Both the position numbers and the translations under genes were made by a program. A DNA stretch of 33,602 nt from assembly GCA_964342855.1 (NCBI GenBank), contig CAYFIB010000029.1, positions 1 to 33,602 of the forward strand, given 5' to 3'. The stretch comes from JBCBJX01 sp964342855 (GTDB lineage Bacteria; Pseudomonadota; Alphaproteobacteria; Caulobacterales; Parvularculaceae). The notes under the pieces are model-generated. The model ran no database searches and had not been told where the DNA came from. It worked only from the letters and a program-made list of their open reading frames with translations. Positions 22,713 to 30,732 of the stretch are shown in pieces. Position 1 is the stretch's first letter. The number at the start of each line of letters is the position of its first letter.

Positions 22713-23465
22713 ATGAACAAACAGGAAACATCCGCCACGCCGCCGTTCCCCGGCCGCGCCCGCCGGGCGCCGGAGCTCTGGGGCGCGGAGGCGCAATTCT
22801 TCGAGGTGAACGGCGAGCGCGTCGCGGCCGATCCCGCGGGCGTCCTCTGGTGGCCGGAGCGCGAGACGCTGGTCGTCGCCGACATGCATTTCGAGAAGGG
22901 CTCGTCTTACGCGCGGCGCGGCGTCTTCCTGCCGCCCTACGACACGCGCGAGACGATCCGGAAGCTCTCCGACGTCATGGCGCGGCTGGAGCCCTCGACG
23001 GTCGTCTCCCTCGGCGACGCCTTCCACGACAAAGGCGCGGAGGCGCGGCTTGATGAGGAGGACGAAGACGCACTCGCCGCGCTCACGCGCCGCGCCGACT
23101 GGGTGTGGATCGCCGGCAACCACGACCCGGCGCCGCCGAAGCGGTTCCGCGGCATGGTCTGCGAACAACTCTCCCTCGGCGGACTGATGTTCCGTCACGA
23201 GCCGACCGCGGACGTCGCGCCGGGCGAGGTCTCCGGCCACCTGCACCCGGTCGCCAAGGTGCGTACGCCCGGCCACAGCGTGCGGCGTCGCTGCTTCGCG
23301 ACGGACGGGCGCAAGCTCATCCTGCCGGCGTTCGGCGCTTATACGGGCGGCCTCAATGTTCTGGACACGGCGTTCCAGCCCGTATTTTCGGGCGCGCTAA
23401 CGGCGTTGATGCTGGGTTCCGGGCGCGTCTACCCGGTCGCGGAGCGCGATCTGATCGCGGACTAG
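22713..23465 (+). CDS. pdeM: Ligase-associated endonuclease/phosphoesterase PdeM
   Basis: A 250-aa calcineurin-like metallophosphoesterase of the ligase-associated repair set. The metal-binding motifs are in order: VADMHFEKG (D57, H59), SLGDAFHD (D102), AGNHD (N136, H137, D138), a lone RHEP (H162) and GHLHPV (H176, H178). Family members act as Mn-dependent phosphodiesterases on DNA. The first 20 residues are Pro/Arg-rich and precede the usual family start, so ATG 22713 may not be the only candidate. The gene overlaps the convergent DUF3429 gene by three bases (23463-23465) at a CTAG shared by both stops. Confidence 0.93.
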   Translation: MNKQETSATPPFPGRARRAPELWGAEAQFFEVNGERVAADPAGVLWWPERETLVVADMHFEKGSSYARRGVFLPPYDTRETIRKLSDVMARLEPSTVVSLGDAFHDKGAEARLDEEDEDALAALTRRADWVWIAGNHDPAPPKRFRGMVCEQLSLGGLMFRHEPTADVAPGEVSGHLHPVAKVRTPGHSVRRRCFATDGRKLILPAFGAYTGGLNVLDTAFQPVFSGALTALMLGSGRVYPVAERDLIAD

Positions 23466-23950
23466 GCGGCGGGCGATAGGGCGCCGATCAGGAGCGCGAG
23501 ACAGACGCCCGATGTGAGCCGCGTGCGCAAAGGGCCGTACCAACCAGGCGCGACGCCCCTTTTTGCGGCTGAAAGGTCCCAACGCCACAGGGCCACGAAC
23601 GCCGTTGCGCAGAGGGCGAAACGAAAGGCGAGGGAGACGGCCGCGCCGGTGACCGGGGCAATCAGCGCGTCCGGCACCAGAGCTAGCCATCCGATAAGAG
23701 ACGGAACGACGGACAACGCCAGACCGCCAGCGTCGGGGGAGTCCGCTGTCGATCCGCCAAACATGGAGGTTCCCCAGCGCACACCGGCCATAAATGAAAG
23801 GATGATGGCGGCGTAGGCCAGCAGCCACAACCCAATGAGCCCCGCCCACGGCGGCCCTGACCAGAGCGCGGCCGCGCCGACGAAAAAGGGGAGGAGCCCT
23901 GCGTACCCAAGGGCGGCGGCGACGGGGGGGATGGCGGCGCGTTCGGTCAT
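23462..23950 (-). CDS. DUF3429 membrane protein
   Basis: A 162-aa integral membrane protein with about five hydrophobic segments. Motifs typical of DUF3429 are visible: AAALGYAGLLPFFVGAAALW near the start and AIILSFMAGVRWG (about residues 48-60), where the SF-x-x-G-V-R-W-G signature lies. The function of the family is unknown. It is convergent with pdeM and shares its last bases. It lies upstream of nothing obvious on its strand; the PodJ-like gene ends 41 bases before its start. Confidence 0.85.
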   Translation of the reverse strand: MTERAAIPPVAAALGYAGLLPFFVGAAALWSGPPWAGLIGLWLLAYAAIILSFMAGVRWGTSMFGGSTADSPDAGGLALSVVPSLIGWLALVPDALIAPVTGAAVSLAFRFALCATAFVALWRWDLSAAKRGVAPGWYGPLRTRLTSGVCLALLIGALSPAA

Positions 23951-23991
23951 ATAGGCGACTGAACTAGAGCGCCGCGCCGTTTCGCCGAGCC

Positions 23992-26046
23992 CTAACCGCC
24001 GTTCTGCAGGCGGTCGAGGTCATTCGCCGCCGGATCGAGCGAGCGCGCCTGCCAGCCTTCGATACGGGCGTCGATTTCGGCGCGTTTGGCGTCCTCCAGC
24101 GTCTCGCCGACGCGGACCGCCTGCGGCATCGCCATGGCGTCGCCGTTGGATGCGGCGAGGGCGTACCAGAAATAGGACTGCTCGGCGTCCTGAAGATCGC
24201 CCGGGCCTTTTTCCGGCGAGGGTTGGAAGATCGCGCCGAGATTGAACTGCGAATTGACGAGCCCGAGCTCGGCCGCGCGCTGGAACCAGGCGACGGCCTG
24301 CGTTTCATCGCGCGCGCCGCCGCGGCCGCGAGCATACATGACGCCGAGAACGTGCATGGCGTCGCGGTTGCCGGCTTCAGCCGCCTGACGATACCAGCCA
24401 CGCGCGGCGACCAGATCGGTTTCGACGCCAAGGCCGCGCTCGTACATTTTGCCGAGTTCGAACTGGGCGGGCGGGTAGCCGCGATCAGCCGCTTCGCCCA
24501 GCTTGTCGAACGCCATGGCGGCTCGCGCGGGATCGGCGCCTTCCGTCAGCACGGCCATCGCCGATTCGTAGGCGGAAAGACCGTTGTCGCGCGGGGCGAC
24601 GGGCTGCGGCGCGGGCTGGGCCTGCTCCACCGGCGCACGTTGGGCCGGAACGCCGACCGAACCATCATCCACGCCGATGGACCGCACCCAGAGCATACCG
24701 ACGACGCTGACGAGCAGCACGCCGAGCAGGAGGGCGATGACCAGCATGCGCTTGCCGGAGCCTTCCTCGTCGGCTTCCGTGAGGGCGACGGTCGCGTCGC
24801 TGTCGAGTTCGTCCAACTCGTCGAGCGCGGCGGGCGTGCGCGGCTTTTTCTTTTTGGGCTTGCCGTCCTCGCCCGGCGGCGTTGCGCGGGCGATTTTCGG
24901 CGACTTACGCGTCTTCAGATCTTCCGTTTCGCGTTTTTTCGCGGCGGCGCGCGCCTGCGAGAGGAAGTCGCGCGGGCTGTCGCCCTGGGCGAGGCGTTCG
25001 GCCTCGAATTCCGCGAGCTGCGAATCAAGCGGATCTCCGCCGCGCGACTTCGCGACGAGACCACGGAGCGCCGCGCGGTCGGCCCCGGCGGCGCGTTCGA
25101 CGTCCTCGGAGCGTTTCGCAGCGGGCGCGGGCTTGGGCGCTTCGTCTTCCGAGCCGAGATCGACGCTGTCGAAGATCTCGTCGATGGTCGGTTTCGCCGG
25201 CTTCGACGCCGCCACGACGTCTTCCACCCGGCGGCCGAACGCGACGGGTTCTTCGTCTCCCGCATCGAGATCATTCTTCTCGTCGAAGAGCGAGTCCGAC
25301 GCTTCGACGCTCGCGAGGCGCTGCTCGATATCGTCGTCGAGGCGACGTTCGATGGCTTCAAGTCGCCGGGCGACTTCATCGGCCAGCGCTTCGACGCGTT
25401 CTTCGCTGGCTTGCGCGGCGGCGCGCATGGCTTCTTCGACTCCGTCGATCGGACCCTGCTGATCCACCGTCTCCGCGAGGCTTTCGACGGCGCGGCGCAC
25501 GGCGTCGATGGCTGAGCGCGTTTCGTCGGAGGACCGCTCGACGGTCTGGGAGAGGAGTTCGACGCGCTCTTCAGTTTCCGCGAGGCGGGCGACATCTTCC
25601 TTGCGCGTCGCTTCAAATTGGGTCGCAATCTGCCCGACGGCGTTCTCGACGCCGCGCATGGCCGCAAAGGCTTTGTCCGCCTTGCCGCCGGAGTTCTCCA
25701 GCGCCGAAATCCGCCGGTCGATATCGTCCGGATCAACCGCGCCCAGACGGTCGCGCAGGTTCTCCAGACGCTCCGAAAGCAGTCGCGCCGTTTCGGTATT
25801 GCGCTTCTCGCCCGCGGCGAGACGCTGTTGGAGATGTTTCAGCGCGGCGACGATGTCGCGCTGGGTCAAACCCTCGCCGGACGCCTGTCCCGCGCTTGGT
25901 TCCGTCGCGTATGCGCGATCGCCTGCAGCCATATCGGCCTCCTCGCCCTCATCATAAATCGCCTGATTCAGCGCATTCCGCACCATCTCAGACGCGTTCG
26001 CCGCCGCGCGGCCCTGAGGCCGCGGCGTCAGGCCGCTTTCAGTCAT
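23992..26046 (-). CDS. PodJ-like coiled-coil / Sel1-repeat membrane protein
   Basis: A 684-aa protein from ATG 26046 (MTESGLTPRPQGRAA); ATG 26091 would add 15 residues. It has a long cytosolic coiled-coil part (about residues 65-250, rich in Ala, Glu, Arg), an acidic low-complexity stretch, a Lys-rich KPKKKKPR patch, one membrane segment (about 434-454, MLVIALLLGVLLVSVVGMLWV) and a periplasmic part with three to four Sel1/TPR repeats (PAQFELGKMYERGLGV, DAMHVLGVMYARGRGG, NSQFNLGAIF). This is the layout of the Caulobacter polarity factor PodJ. It has no obvious peptidoglycan-binding domain. Polarity function is inferred from architecture; other Sel1 membrane proteins remain possible. Confidence 0.8.
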   Translation of the reverse strand: MTESGLTPRPQGRAAANASEMVRNALNQAIYDEGEEADMAAGDRAYATEPSAGQASGEGLTQRDIVAALKHLQQRLAAGEKRNTETARLLSERLENLRDRLGAVDPDDIDRRISALENSGGKADKAFAAMRGVENAVGQIATQFEATRKEDVARLAETEERVELLSQTVERSSDETRSAIDAVRRAVESLAETVDQQGPIDGVEEAMRAAAQASEERVEALADEVARRLEAIERRLDDDIEQRLASVEASDSLFDEKNDLDAGDEEPVAFGRRVEDVVAASKPAKPTIDEIFDSVDLGSEDEAPKPAPAAKRSEDVERAAGADRAALRGLVAKSRGGDPLDSQLAEFEAERLAQGDSPRDFLSQARAAAKKRETEDLKTRKSPKIARATPPGEDGKPKKKKPRTPAALDELDELDSDATVALTEADEEGSGKRMLVIALLLGVLLVSVVGMLWVRSIGVDDGSVGVPAQRAPVEQAQPAPQPVAPRDNGLSAYESAMAVLTEGADPARAAMAFDKLGEAADRGYPPAQFELGKMYERGLGVETDLVAARGWYRQAAEAGNRDAMHVLGVMYARGRGGARDETQAVAWFQRAAELGLVNSQFNLGAIFQPSPEKGPGDLQDAEQSYFWYALAASNGDAMAMPQAVRVGETLEDAKRAEIDARIEGWQARSLDPAANDLDRLQNGG

Positions 26047-26358
26047 GGTCGCTTTTTCGCTCAAGGCGCGGCTCCCGGCCGTGCGAATCATCGATCCGTT
26101 ACCAAAAGCTTAAGACCCTCATATCTTGTGTAAAGACTTTCCGTTCGCCCAACATGTTGTGTCAGAAACGATCGGCGCGTCCTCGAGAGCCGGAGAGTGC
26201 GCGGCGGGCTGTTAAAGCGCTCTGAAAAGGAAGAATTGGATTGATTCAAACTTGGCGCGAGGCGCCTTGCCCGCTTTCTCCGCCGCTCCGCCCGGACTAG
26301 ATAGACCCCAGATCGCCCCGCCGCCGTCGGCGGCGACCCACATAAAAAGGAGGCCAAG
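26047..26358. other. Divergent promoter region between PodJ-like and acyl-CoA dehydrogenase genes
   Basis: No gene was seen in these 312 bases. The left part (26100-26165) is AT-richer and probably holds the promoters. It contains the perfect palindrome CAACATGTTG at 26150-26159. The right end has AAAAAGGAGG at 26344-26353, the ribosome site for the dehydrogenase. Confidence 0.5.
26150..26159. promoter_or_regulatory. 10-bp palindrome upstream of acyl-CoA dehydrogenase
   Basis: CAACATGTTG is a perfect inverted repeat about 200 bases upstream of the dehydrogenase start and in the AT-rich part of the intergenic region. It could be an operator. At this length it may also be chance. Confidence 0.25.
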
Positions 26359-28170
26359 ATGAGCTCCCAATACGCCGCCCCCGTGCGCGACATGAAATTC
26401 CTGCTGCACGATGTTCTGAACATCGAGAAGTACTCGAACCTTCCGGGCTTCGCCGACGCGTCGCCCGACGTGGTCGACGCCATTCTCGAAGAGGGCGGCA
26501 AGTTCGCATCCGAAGTGCTGCACCCGCTGAACGCGGTCGGCGATAAACAGGGCTGCGTTCTGAACAAGGACGACCACTCGGTGAAAACCCCGGACGGCTT
26601 CAAGGAGGCCTTCAAGCAGTTCGCGGAGAACGGCTGGTCGTCCCTCGGCGCCGACCCGGAATATGGCGGGCAGGGCCTCCCGCACGTCGTCTCATACGCC
26701 GTGTCGGAGATCACCTCAGCGGCGAACATGGCCTTCGCCATGTATCCGGGCCTCACGGCGGGCGCGGCGGAAGCCATCGCCGTCGGCGGCTCCGATGAGC
26801 AGAAGCAGCTCTATCTTCCGAAAATGACGTCCGGCGAATGGGCCGGCACCATGAACCTCACCGAGCCGCACTGCGGCACCGATCTCGGCATGCTCCGCAC
26901 GAAGGCGGTTCCGCAGCCGGACGGCTCCTACAAAATTACCGGCCAGAAAATCTGGATCTCCGGCGGCGAGCAGGACCTGACAGACAATATCGTCCACCTA
27001 GTGCTCGCGCGCATCGAGGGCGGCCCGGAAGGGGTGAAGGGCATCTCGCTCTTCATCACGCCGAAATACATTCCGGATGCGGACGGTAATCCTGGCGAGC
27101 GCAACTCGCTTCATTGCGGCGGCCTGGAAGAGAAAATGGGCATCCACGGCAACGCCACCTGCGTGATGAACTATGAAGAGGCGACCGGCTACCTCATCGG
27201 CGAGGCGCACAAGGGCCTCAAGATCATGTTCGTCATGATGAACGCGGCGCGTCTCGGCGTCGGCGTTCAGGGCCTCGCCCAGTCCGAAGTCGCCTATCAG
27301 AACGCGCTCGCCTTCGCGAACGACCGCGTGCAATCGCGCTCGATCACCGGAACGAAGCGTCCTGATCTGCCGGCGGACCCGATCATCGTTCACCCGGACG
27401 TGCGCCGCATGCTGATGGAAGCGAAGACCTTCAACGAAGGCGCGCGCGCCTTCGCGCTGTGGACCGGTCTGCATCAGGATCTGGAGGAGAAAGCGCAGGA
27501 CGACGGGATCCGCGAAAAAGCGGGCGATTATATGGGCCTGATGACGCCGATCATCAAAGCCTTCCTGACGGACCGCGGCTATCAGTCCGTGCACAACTCG
27601 CTGCAGCTCTTCGGCGGCTCGGGCTTCACCGAAGACTGGCCGATGTCGCAGTTCCAGCGAGATGCGCGCATCTCGCTCATTTACGAAGGCACCAACGGCA
27701 TTCAGGCGCTTGACCTCGTCGGCCGCAAGCTGATGGCGAACGGCGGGCGCGCCTGGCAGACTTTCTTCAAGGAGATCGACGAGTTCGTCGCCGACAACGC
27801 CTCGGACGAGAACCTGAAGCCTTATGTGGACGGGCTGAAGACGTCGAAAGCCCAGCTTGAAGAAGCCATCGGCTGGTTCGCGGAGAACGCGCTGGCGGAC
27901 CTCGACAACGCCGGCGCCGCCAGCCACGACTTCCTGCAGCTCTTCGGTCTCACCGCCTTCTCGTACATGTGGGCGATGATGGCGAAGGCCGCCTACGCGA
28001 AGGGCGGCAAGAACGCCGAGGACCCGTTCTACCGGGCGAAGCTCGTGACGGGCCGCTACTTCCTCGACCGCGTGCTGCCGGAGACGTCCGCCCACCTCGC
28101 AAAGGTGAAAGCGGGCGCCGAAGCCATGATGGCGCTGGAGCCGGAGGCGTTCGCGCTGGCGACGGCGTAA
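26359..28170 (+). CDS. Acyl-CoA dehydrogenase, long form (DmdC-like)
   Basis: A 603-aa flavoprotein of the long acyl-CoA dehydrogenase group with an extra C-terminal domain. It begins with the MSSQYAAPVRDMKFLLHDVL leader typical of this group. FAD-binding landmarks are MNLTEPHCGTDLG and KIWISGGEQDL; the catalytic base is E443 in YEGTNGIQALDL. The C-terminal extension (about residues 470-603) marks the group that includes DmdC (methylmercaptopropionyl-CoA dehydrogenase of DMSP breakdown) and generic fatty acyl-CoA enzymes. No dmd genes are adjacent, so a fatty acid substrate is at least as likely. It has a strong ribosome site and a terminator directly after, so it is monocistronic. Confidence 0.93.
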   Translation: MSSQYAAPVRDMKFLLHDVLNIEKYSNLPGFADASPDVVDAILEEGGKFASEVLHPLNAVGDKQGCVLNKDDHSVKTPDGFKEAFKQFAENGWSSLGADPEYGGQGLPHVVSYAVSEITSAANMAFAMYPGLTAGAAEAIAVGGSDEQKQLYLPKMTSGEWAGTMNLTEPHCGTDLGMLRTKAVPQPDGSYKITGQKIWISGGEQDLTDNIVHLVLARIEGGPEGVKGISLFITPKYIPDADGNPGERNSLHCGGLEEKMGIHGNATCVMNYEEATGYLIGEAHKGLKIMFVMMNAARLGVGVQGLAQSEVAYQNALAFANDRVQSRSITGTKRPDLPADPIIVHPDVRRMLMEAKTFNEGARAFALWTGLHQDLEEKAQDDGIREKAGDYMGLMTPIIKAFLTDRGYQSVHNSLQLFGGSGFTEDWPMSQFQRDARISLIYEGTNGIQALDLVGRKLMANGGRAWQTFFKEIDEFVADNASDENLKPYVDGLKTSKAQLEEAIGWFAENALADLDNAGAASHDFLQLFGLTAFSYMWAMMAKAAYAKGGKNAEDPFYRAKLVTGRYFLDRVLPETSAHLAKVKAGAEAMMALEPEAFALATA

Positions 28171-28193
28171 GCGATCGCGTCGAAATTGCGTGG

Positions 28194-28226
28194 AAAGAGG
28201 CCGGATATCGTCCGGCCTTTTTTCTT
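28194..28226 (+). terminator. Rho-independent terminator after acyl-CoA dehydrogenase
   Basis: The stem AGGCCGGA (28198-28205) / TCCGGCCT (28211-28218) has the loop TATCG and is followed by a run of six Ts from 28218 and CTT. It is the clearest single-direction terminator in the window and ends 91 bases before the next start codon. Confidence 0.92.
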
Positions 28227-28316
28227 GGTCACATTTCCGCCCGAGTGCGCCGGAAGCTCGATGGTCTGTTAAGCTTCTGGACGCCGGAGAAGCCGGCCGA
28301 CACGGGAGGAGACCCC

Positions 28317-28745
28317 ATGCGCAACGCCCTTTTCGCCCTACCGCTCGCGGCGCTAGCCGCCTGCGCCACCGACGCTGTCGAGCGCGATTATGAGCCCGGC
28401 GGTCCGGACGATCCCCGCCGCGGTGCGGAGGTTGATCGCATCTGCTTCGCGTCATCGATCAGCGGTTTCAACGTCGTCAGCCGCGACGCCATCGTCGTGC
28501 GCCGCGGCGCGCGCGATCGCTATCTTCTGGCGCTCTCGGGGCCCTGCAACGCCCGAGACGCCTTCGTCAAAGTGGGTCTGCGTTCACGCGGAAGCTCGTG
28601 CCTGTCGCGGCTTGACGAAGTGTTGGTCGACAACGCGCCGAACGGCATCGGCAGCCGCTGCACCATCGACCGGATCTATGAATGGAATCCGGATGCGGAG
28701 AAAGACGTCGAAACCGACGAGGCGGAGACGTCGGACGCCTCCTGA
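28317..28745 (+). CDS. DUF6491-like lipoprotein
   Basis: A 142-aa protein from ATG 28317 behind GGGAGGA. The lipoprotein signal MRNALFALPLAALAAC gives a lipid-modified C16. The mature part has the pattern ICFASSISGFNVVSRDAIVVRRGARDRYLLAL, then a cysteine in SGPCN, LRSRGSSCLSRLDEVLVD and a closing C in SRCTIDRIYEW, which agrees with the DUF6491 family. Four cysteines in the mature part may form disulfides. The tail is strongly acidic. The function is unknown. It is convergent with the methyltransferase gene 32 bases away. Confidence 0.78.
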   Translation: MRNALFALPLAALAACATDAVERDYEPGGPDDPRRGAEVDRICFASSISGFNVVSRDAIVVRRGARDRYLLALSGPCNARDAFVKVGLRSRGSSCLSRLDEVLVDNAPNGIGSRCTIDRIYEWNPDAEKDVETDEAETSDAS

Positions 28746-28777
28746 TCGTCCGCCTTCCGCCGCCGGATGACAAACCG

Positions 28778-29458
28778 TCAGCGTTTGACGATGTCGACGT
28801 GCATGAAGTCGATTTTCGCGTCGAAGCTCTGGAAGACGCGCTTCACCTCGGGCGAATACCAGCTCTTGAAGCGGGGCAGGTAGTTGAGACCGAGATGGAG
28901 CCGTCCGCCGGGCTTCAGGTGGTTCGTCAGAACATCATCGAGGAAGAACTTCCAGTCCGCCGCGCCCCATTCCTCCGGCTGGTTCGGCCGGTTGAAAGCG
29001 ATCTGATAGGCGGTGACGATGTCGAACGGTCCGCCGAAATCAGGCAGCGGTTCGTTCGGCATGACGGCGTGGTGGTGCTTCTTCAGACCAAGGAGGTCCG
29101 TCACCTCGTCATAGAGGTCCTGCTGTTTGATGTCCGTACAGACGGCCGAATGCGAGAAGTACTCGCATGCATACGGAAAAAATCCGAAGCCGGTGCCGAT
29201 ATCGAGAACGGATTTGCGACGCTGCTTGTGCAGATCAAGCCGCATGACGCGTTCCACTGCTTCCGGCATCCAGTCGTCGAGATTGAAGTATTTGAGGTTC
29301 TGCGAGCCGACGACACGCGCGCGCGCGCCGCGGCGCAGGCCGAAAAAGGCGTCCTGATCGATGCCGGCGACGATGTCGCGCGCCGGATAGCGCGAGGCGC
29401 GGCGGAGGTAGATGTCGCGCGGCGACAACAGCGCGCGCTTCAGACGATATGCGAACAT
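28778..29458 (-). CDS. Class I SAM-dependent methyltransferase
   Basis: A 226-aa methyltransferase. The SAM-binding motif I is VLDIGTGFGFFPYAC (residues 84-98), followed by an acidic residue at the end of the second strand (VCTDIKQQDL). Motif IV-like FDIVTAYQIAFNRP lies near residue 145, and LKPGGRLHLGLNYL is the later strand. No substrate-specific motif was recognised. It lacks a signal peptide. It is alone on its strand, with the vsr gene 74 bases upstream on the same strand. Confidence 0.85.
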   Translation of the reverse strand: MFAYRLKRALLSPRDIYLRRASRYPARDIVAGIDQDAFFGLRRGARARVVGSQNLKYFNLDDWMPEAVERVMRLDLHKQRRKSVLDIGTGFGFFPYACEYFSHSAVCTDIKQQDLYDEVTDLLGLKKHHHAVMPNEPLPDFGGPFDIVTAYQIAFNRPNQPEEWGAADWKFFLDDVLTNHLKPGGRLHLGLNYLPRFKSWYSPEVKRVFQSFDAKIDFMHVDIVKR

Positions 29459-29532
29459 GGAACGGCTCCCCGCCGGAAATTGCGTTGCGCGGCCCGGCGC
29501 GGCCGCCCCCTTTTGTCTCGCCGAGGGCGTCT

Positions 29533-29982
29533 CTACCTGACCGTCGCTTTGACTAGCAAGTCGCGGGCCGGTCCGAGGAAGAGACGCGCGTTTTCAACGG
29601 CTTCGCCGCCTTTTATCTCGCATTCCCAGACGATGAGCGCGCGCCAGCCGGTGTCCTCAAGGGCGGCCAGAGCCGCGGCGTCCCGCGTTTTGTTCCGGGC
29701 GATCTTCGCTTCCCAATAAGCCCGGTTCGATTTTGGAACGCGCGCGCCGCGGGGGCAGTCGTGGCCGTGCCAGAAGCATCCGTGGACGAATATGACGGCG
29801 CGTCGGGCGGGGAATACGAGGTCCGGCGAACCGGGAAGGTCTTTGGCGTGCAGCCGGTAGCGGTAACCATCCGCGTGGAGCGCGCGGCGCAGTCGCATCT
29901 CCGGCTTGGTGTCGTGCGCCTTCACCGCCCGCATCACCGCGGAGCGCTTTTCTTCTGAAAATACGTCGGTTCGTTCAGTCAC
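29533..29982 (-). CDS. vsr: Very short patch repair endonuclease Vsr
   Basis: A 149-aa endonuclease that nicks DNA at T:G mismatches made by deamination of 5-methylcytosine. The start is GTG 29982 with GGAGGAGC upstream (VTERTDVFSEEKRSAVMRAVKAHDTKPE is the usual family N-terminus); a longer frame from 30060 adds only low-complexity residues. Key parts are PGSPDLVF with the catalytic Asp (D54), FVHGCFWHGHDC with the zinc/intercalating residues (H67, C69, F70, W71, H72), and the RVPKSNRAYWEAKIARN segment. Vsr is normally next to a C5-cytosine methyltransferase; none lies in this window. Confidence 0.95.
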   Translation of the reverse strand: MTERTDVFSEEKRSAVMRAVKAHDTKPEMRLRRALHADGYRYRLHAKDLPGSPDLVFPARRAVIFVHGCFWHGHDCPRGARVPKSNRAYWEAKIARNKTRDAAALAALEDTGWRALIVWECEIKGGEAVENARLFLGPARDLLVKATVR

Positions 29983-30111
29983 GGGGCTCCTCCGCTTGCG
30001 GCGGAAAGGGGGCGGCGCGCTCGCGCAAGCGTCAAGAGCCCCGGCGCCCCGTCGCCGCAATCTGTCGTGATGGTTGAGGCTGGGCAGGGCTTTTCAGTGG
30101 AGGAAGACGCC

Positions 30112-30693
30112 ATGAAACCGTCCGTCAGAACACTCGCCGCCGTCCTGGGCGCCGGCGTCGCCATGGTCGCGACCAGCGCGCTCGCCGAGGATCCGCATGG
30201 TCGCGATCGGGACCGATATGAGGATCGCGACAGGGATCGAGGCAAGGGCCGCGATCAAGGTCGCGATAACCGGGGCCGCGACGATAAAGGTCGAGACGAC
30301 CGGGGCCGGGATGATCGCGGTAAAAACGACCGGGGGCGCGATGACCGCCGCGATTGGCGCGGCAAGGACCGCGGTCGCGGACATCATGACAATCATCACG
30401 GCAAACGCCATCACGACGACCGTCAGGATCATCATCCGGGCTACCGGTCGGGCGCGCGCTATCCGGCCTTCAAGCCGGGCGTCCACCCGATCTGGTCCGG
30501 AGACCGCTGGGTCCCGAACTTCCGCGGTCTGAAGCGCGGTCAGCGTTGCAAGGAAATTCGCTACCGCGCGCCGTTCCGCGGCCGTCCGGCGGTCTTCGCG
30601 GCGACGCAGTGCTTCAACCCGTATCGCGGCGCTTACGTCGTGCCGGGATCGCAGGTGTTCGTCGGGTTCGCCCGTCACGGCGGACGCTGGTGA
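30112..30693 (+). CDS. Secreted Arg/Asp/Gly-repeat protein
   Basis: A 193-aa protein from ATG 30112 (site GAGGAAG) with the signal peptide MKPSVRTLAAVLGAGVAMVATSALA. Residues about 30-90 are a run of short GRDDR-like units with nearly balanced Arg and Asp, residues 91-108 are rich in histidine, and the rest (about 110-193) is a compact domain with two cysteines (C146, C167) and RWVPNFRGLKRGQRCKEIRY. I do not recognise a family. The charged repeat may be disordered; the histidines could bind metal. The gene is followed after 39 bases by another secreted protein on the same strand. Confidence 0.72.
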   Translation: MKPSVRTLAAVLGAGVAMVATSALAEDPHGRDRDRYEDRDRDRGKGRDQGRDNRGRDDKGRDDRGRDDRGKNDRGRDDRRDWRGKDRGRGHHDNHHGKRHHDDRQDHHPGYRSGARYPAFKPGVHPIWSGDRWVPNFRGLKRGQRCKEIRYRAPFRGRPAVFAATQCFNPYRGAYVVPGSQVFVGFARHGGRW

Positions 30694-30732
30694 TGTTTGA
30701 CCGACGGGCGCGATTCGCGTGATGTCCAGCCG

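Noticed and set aside
24223..25515. 430-codon plus-strand open frame opposite the PodJ-like gene
   Set aside because: Its composition is Arg/Phe/Glu-rich without domains, and the minus strand has a clear coiled-coil, membrane and Sel1 layout.
26998..28455. 485-codon minus-strand open frame opposite the acyl-CoA dehydrogenase
   Set aside because: The plus strand encodes a complete enzyme with catalytic E443; the reverse frame shows no domain and crosses the terminator.
30190..30430. CRISPR-like or minisatellite repeat array
   Set aside because: The repeated bases encode in-frame GRDDR-like units of a secreted protein, with irregular unit lengths and no spacers.
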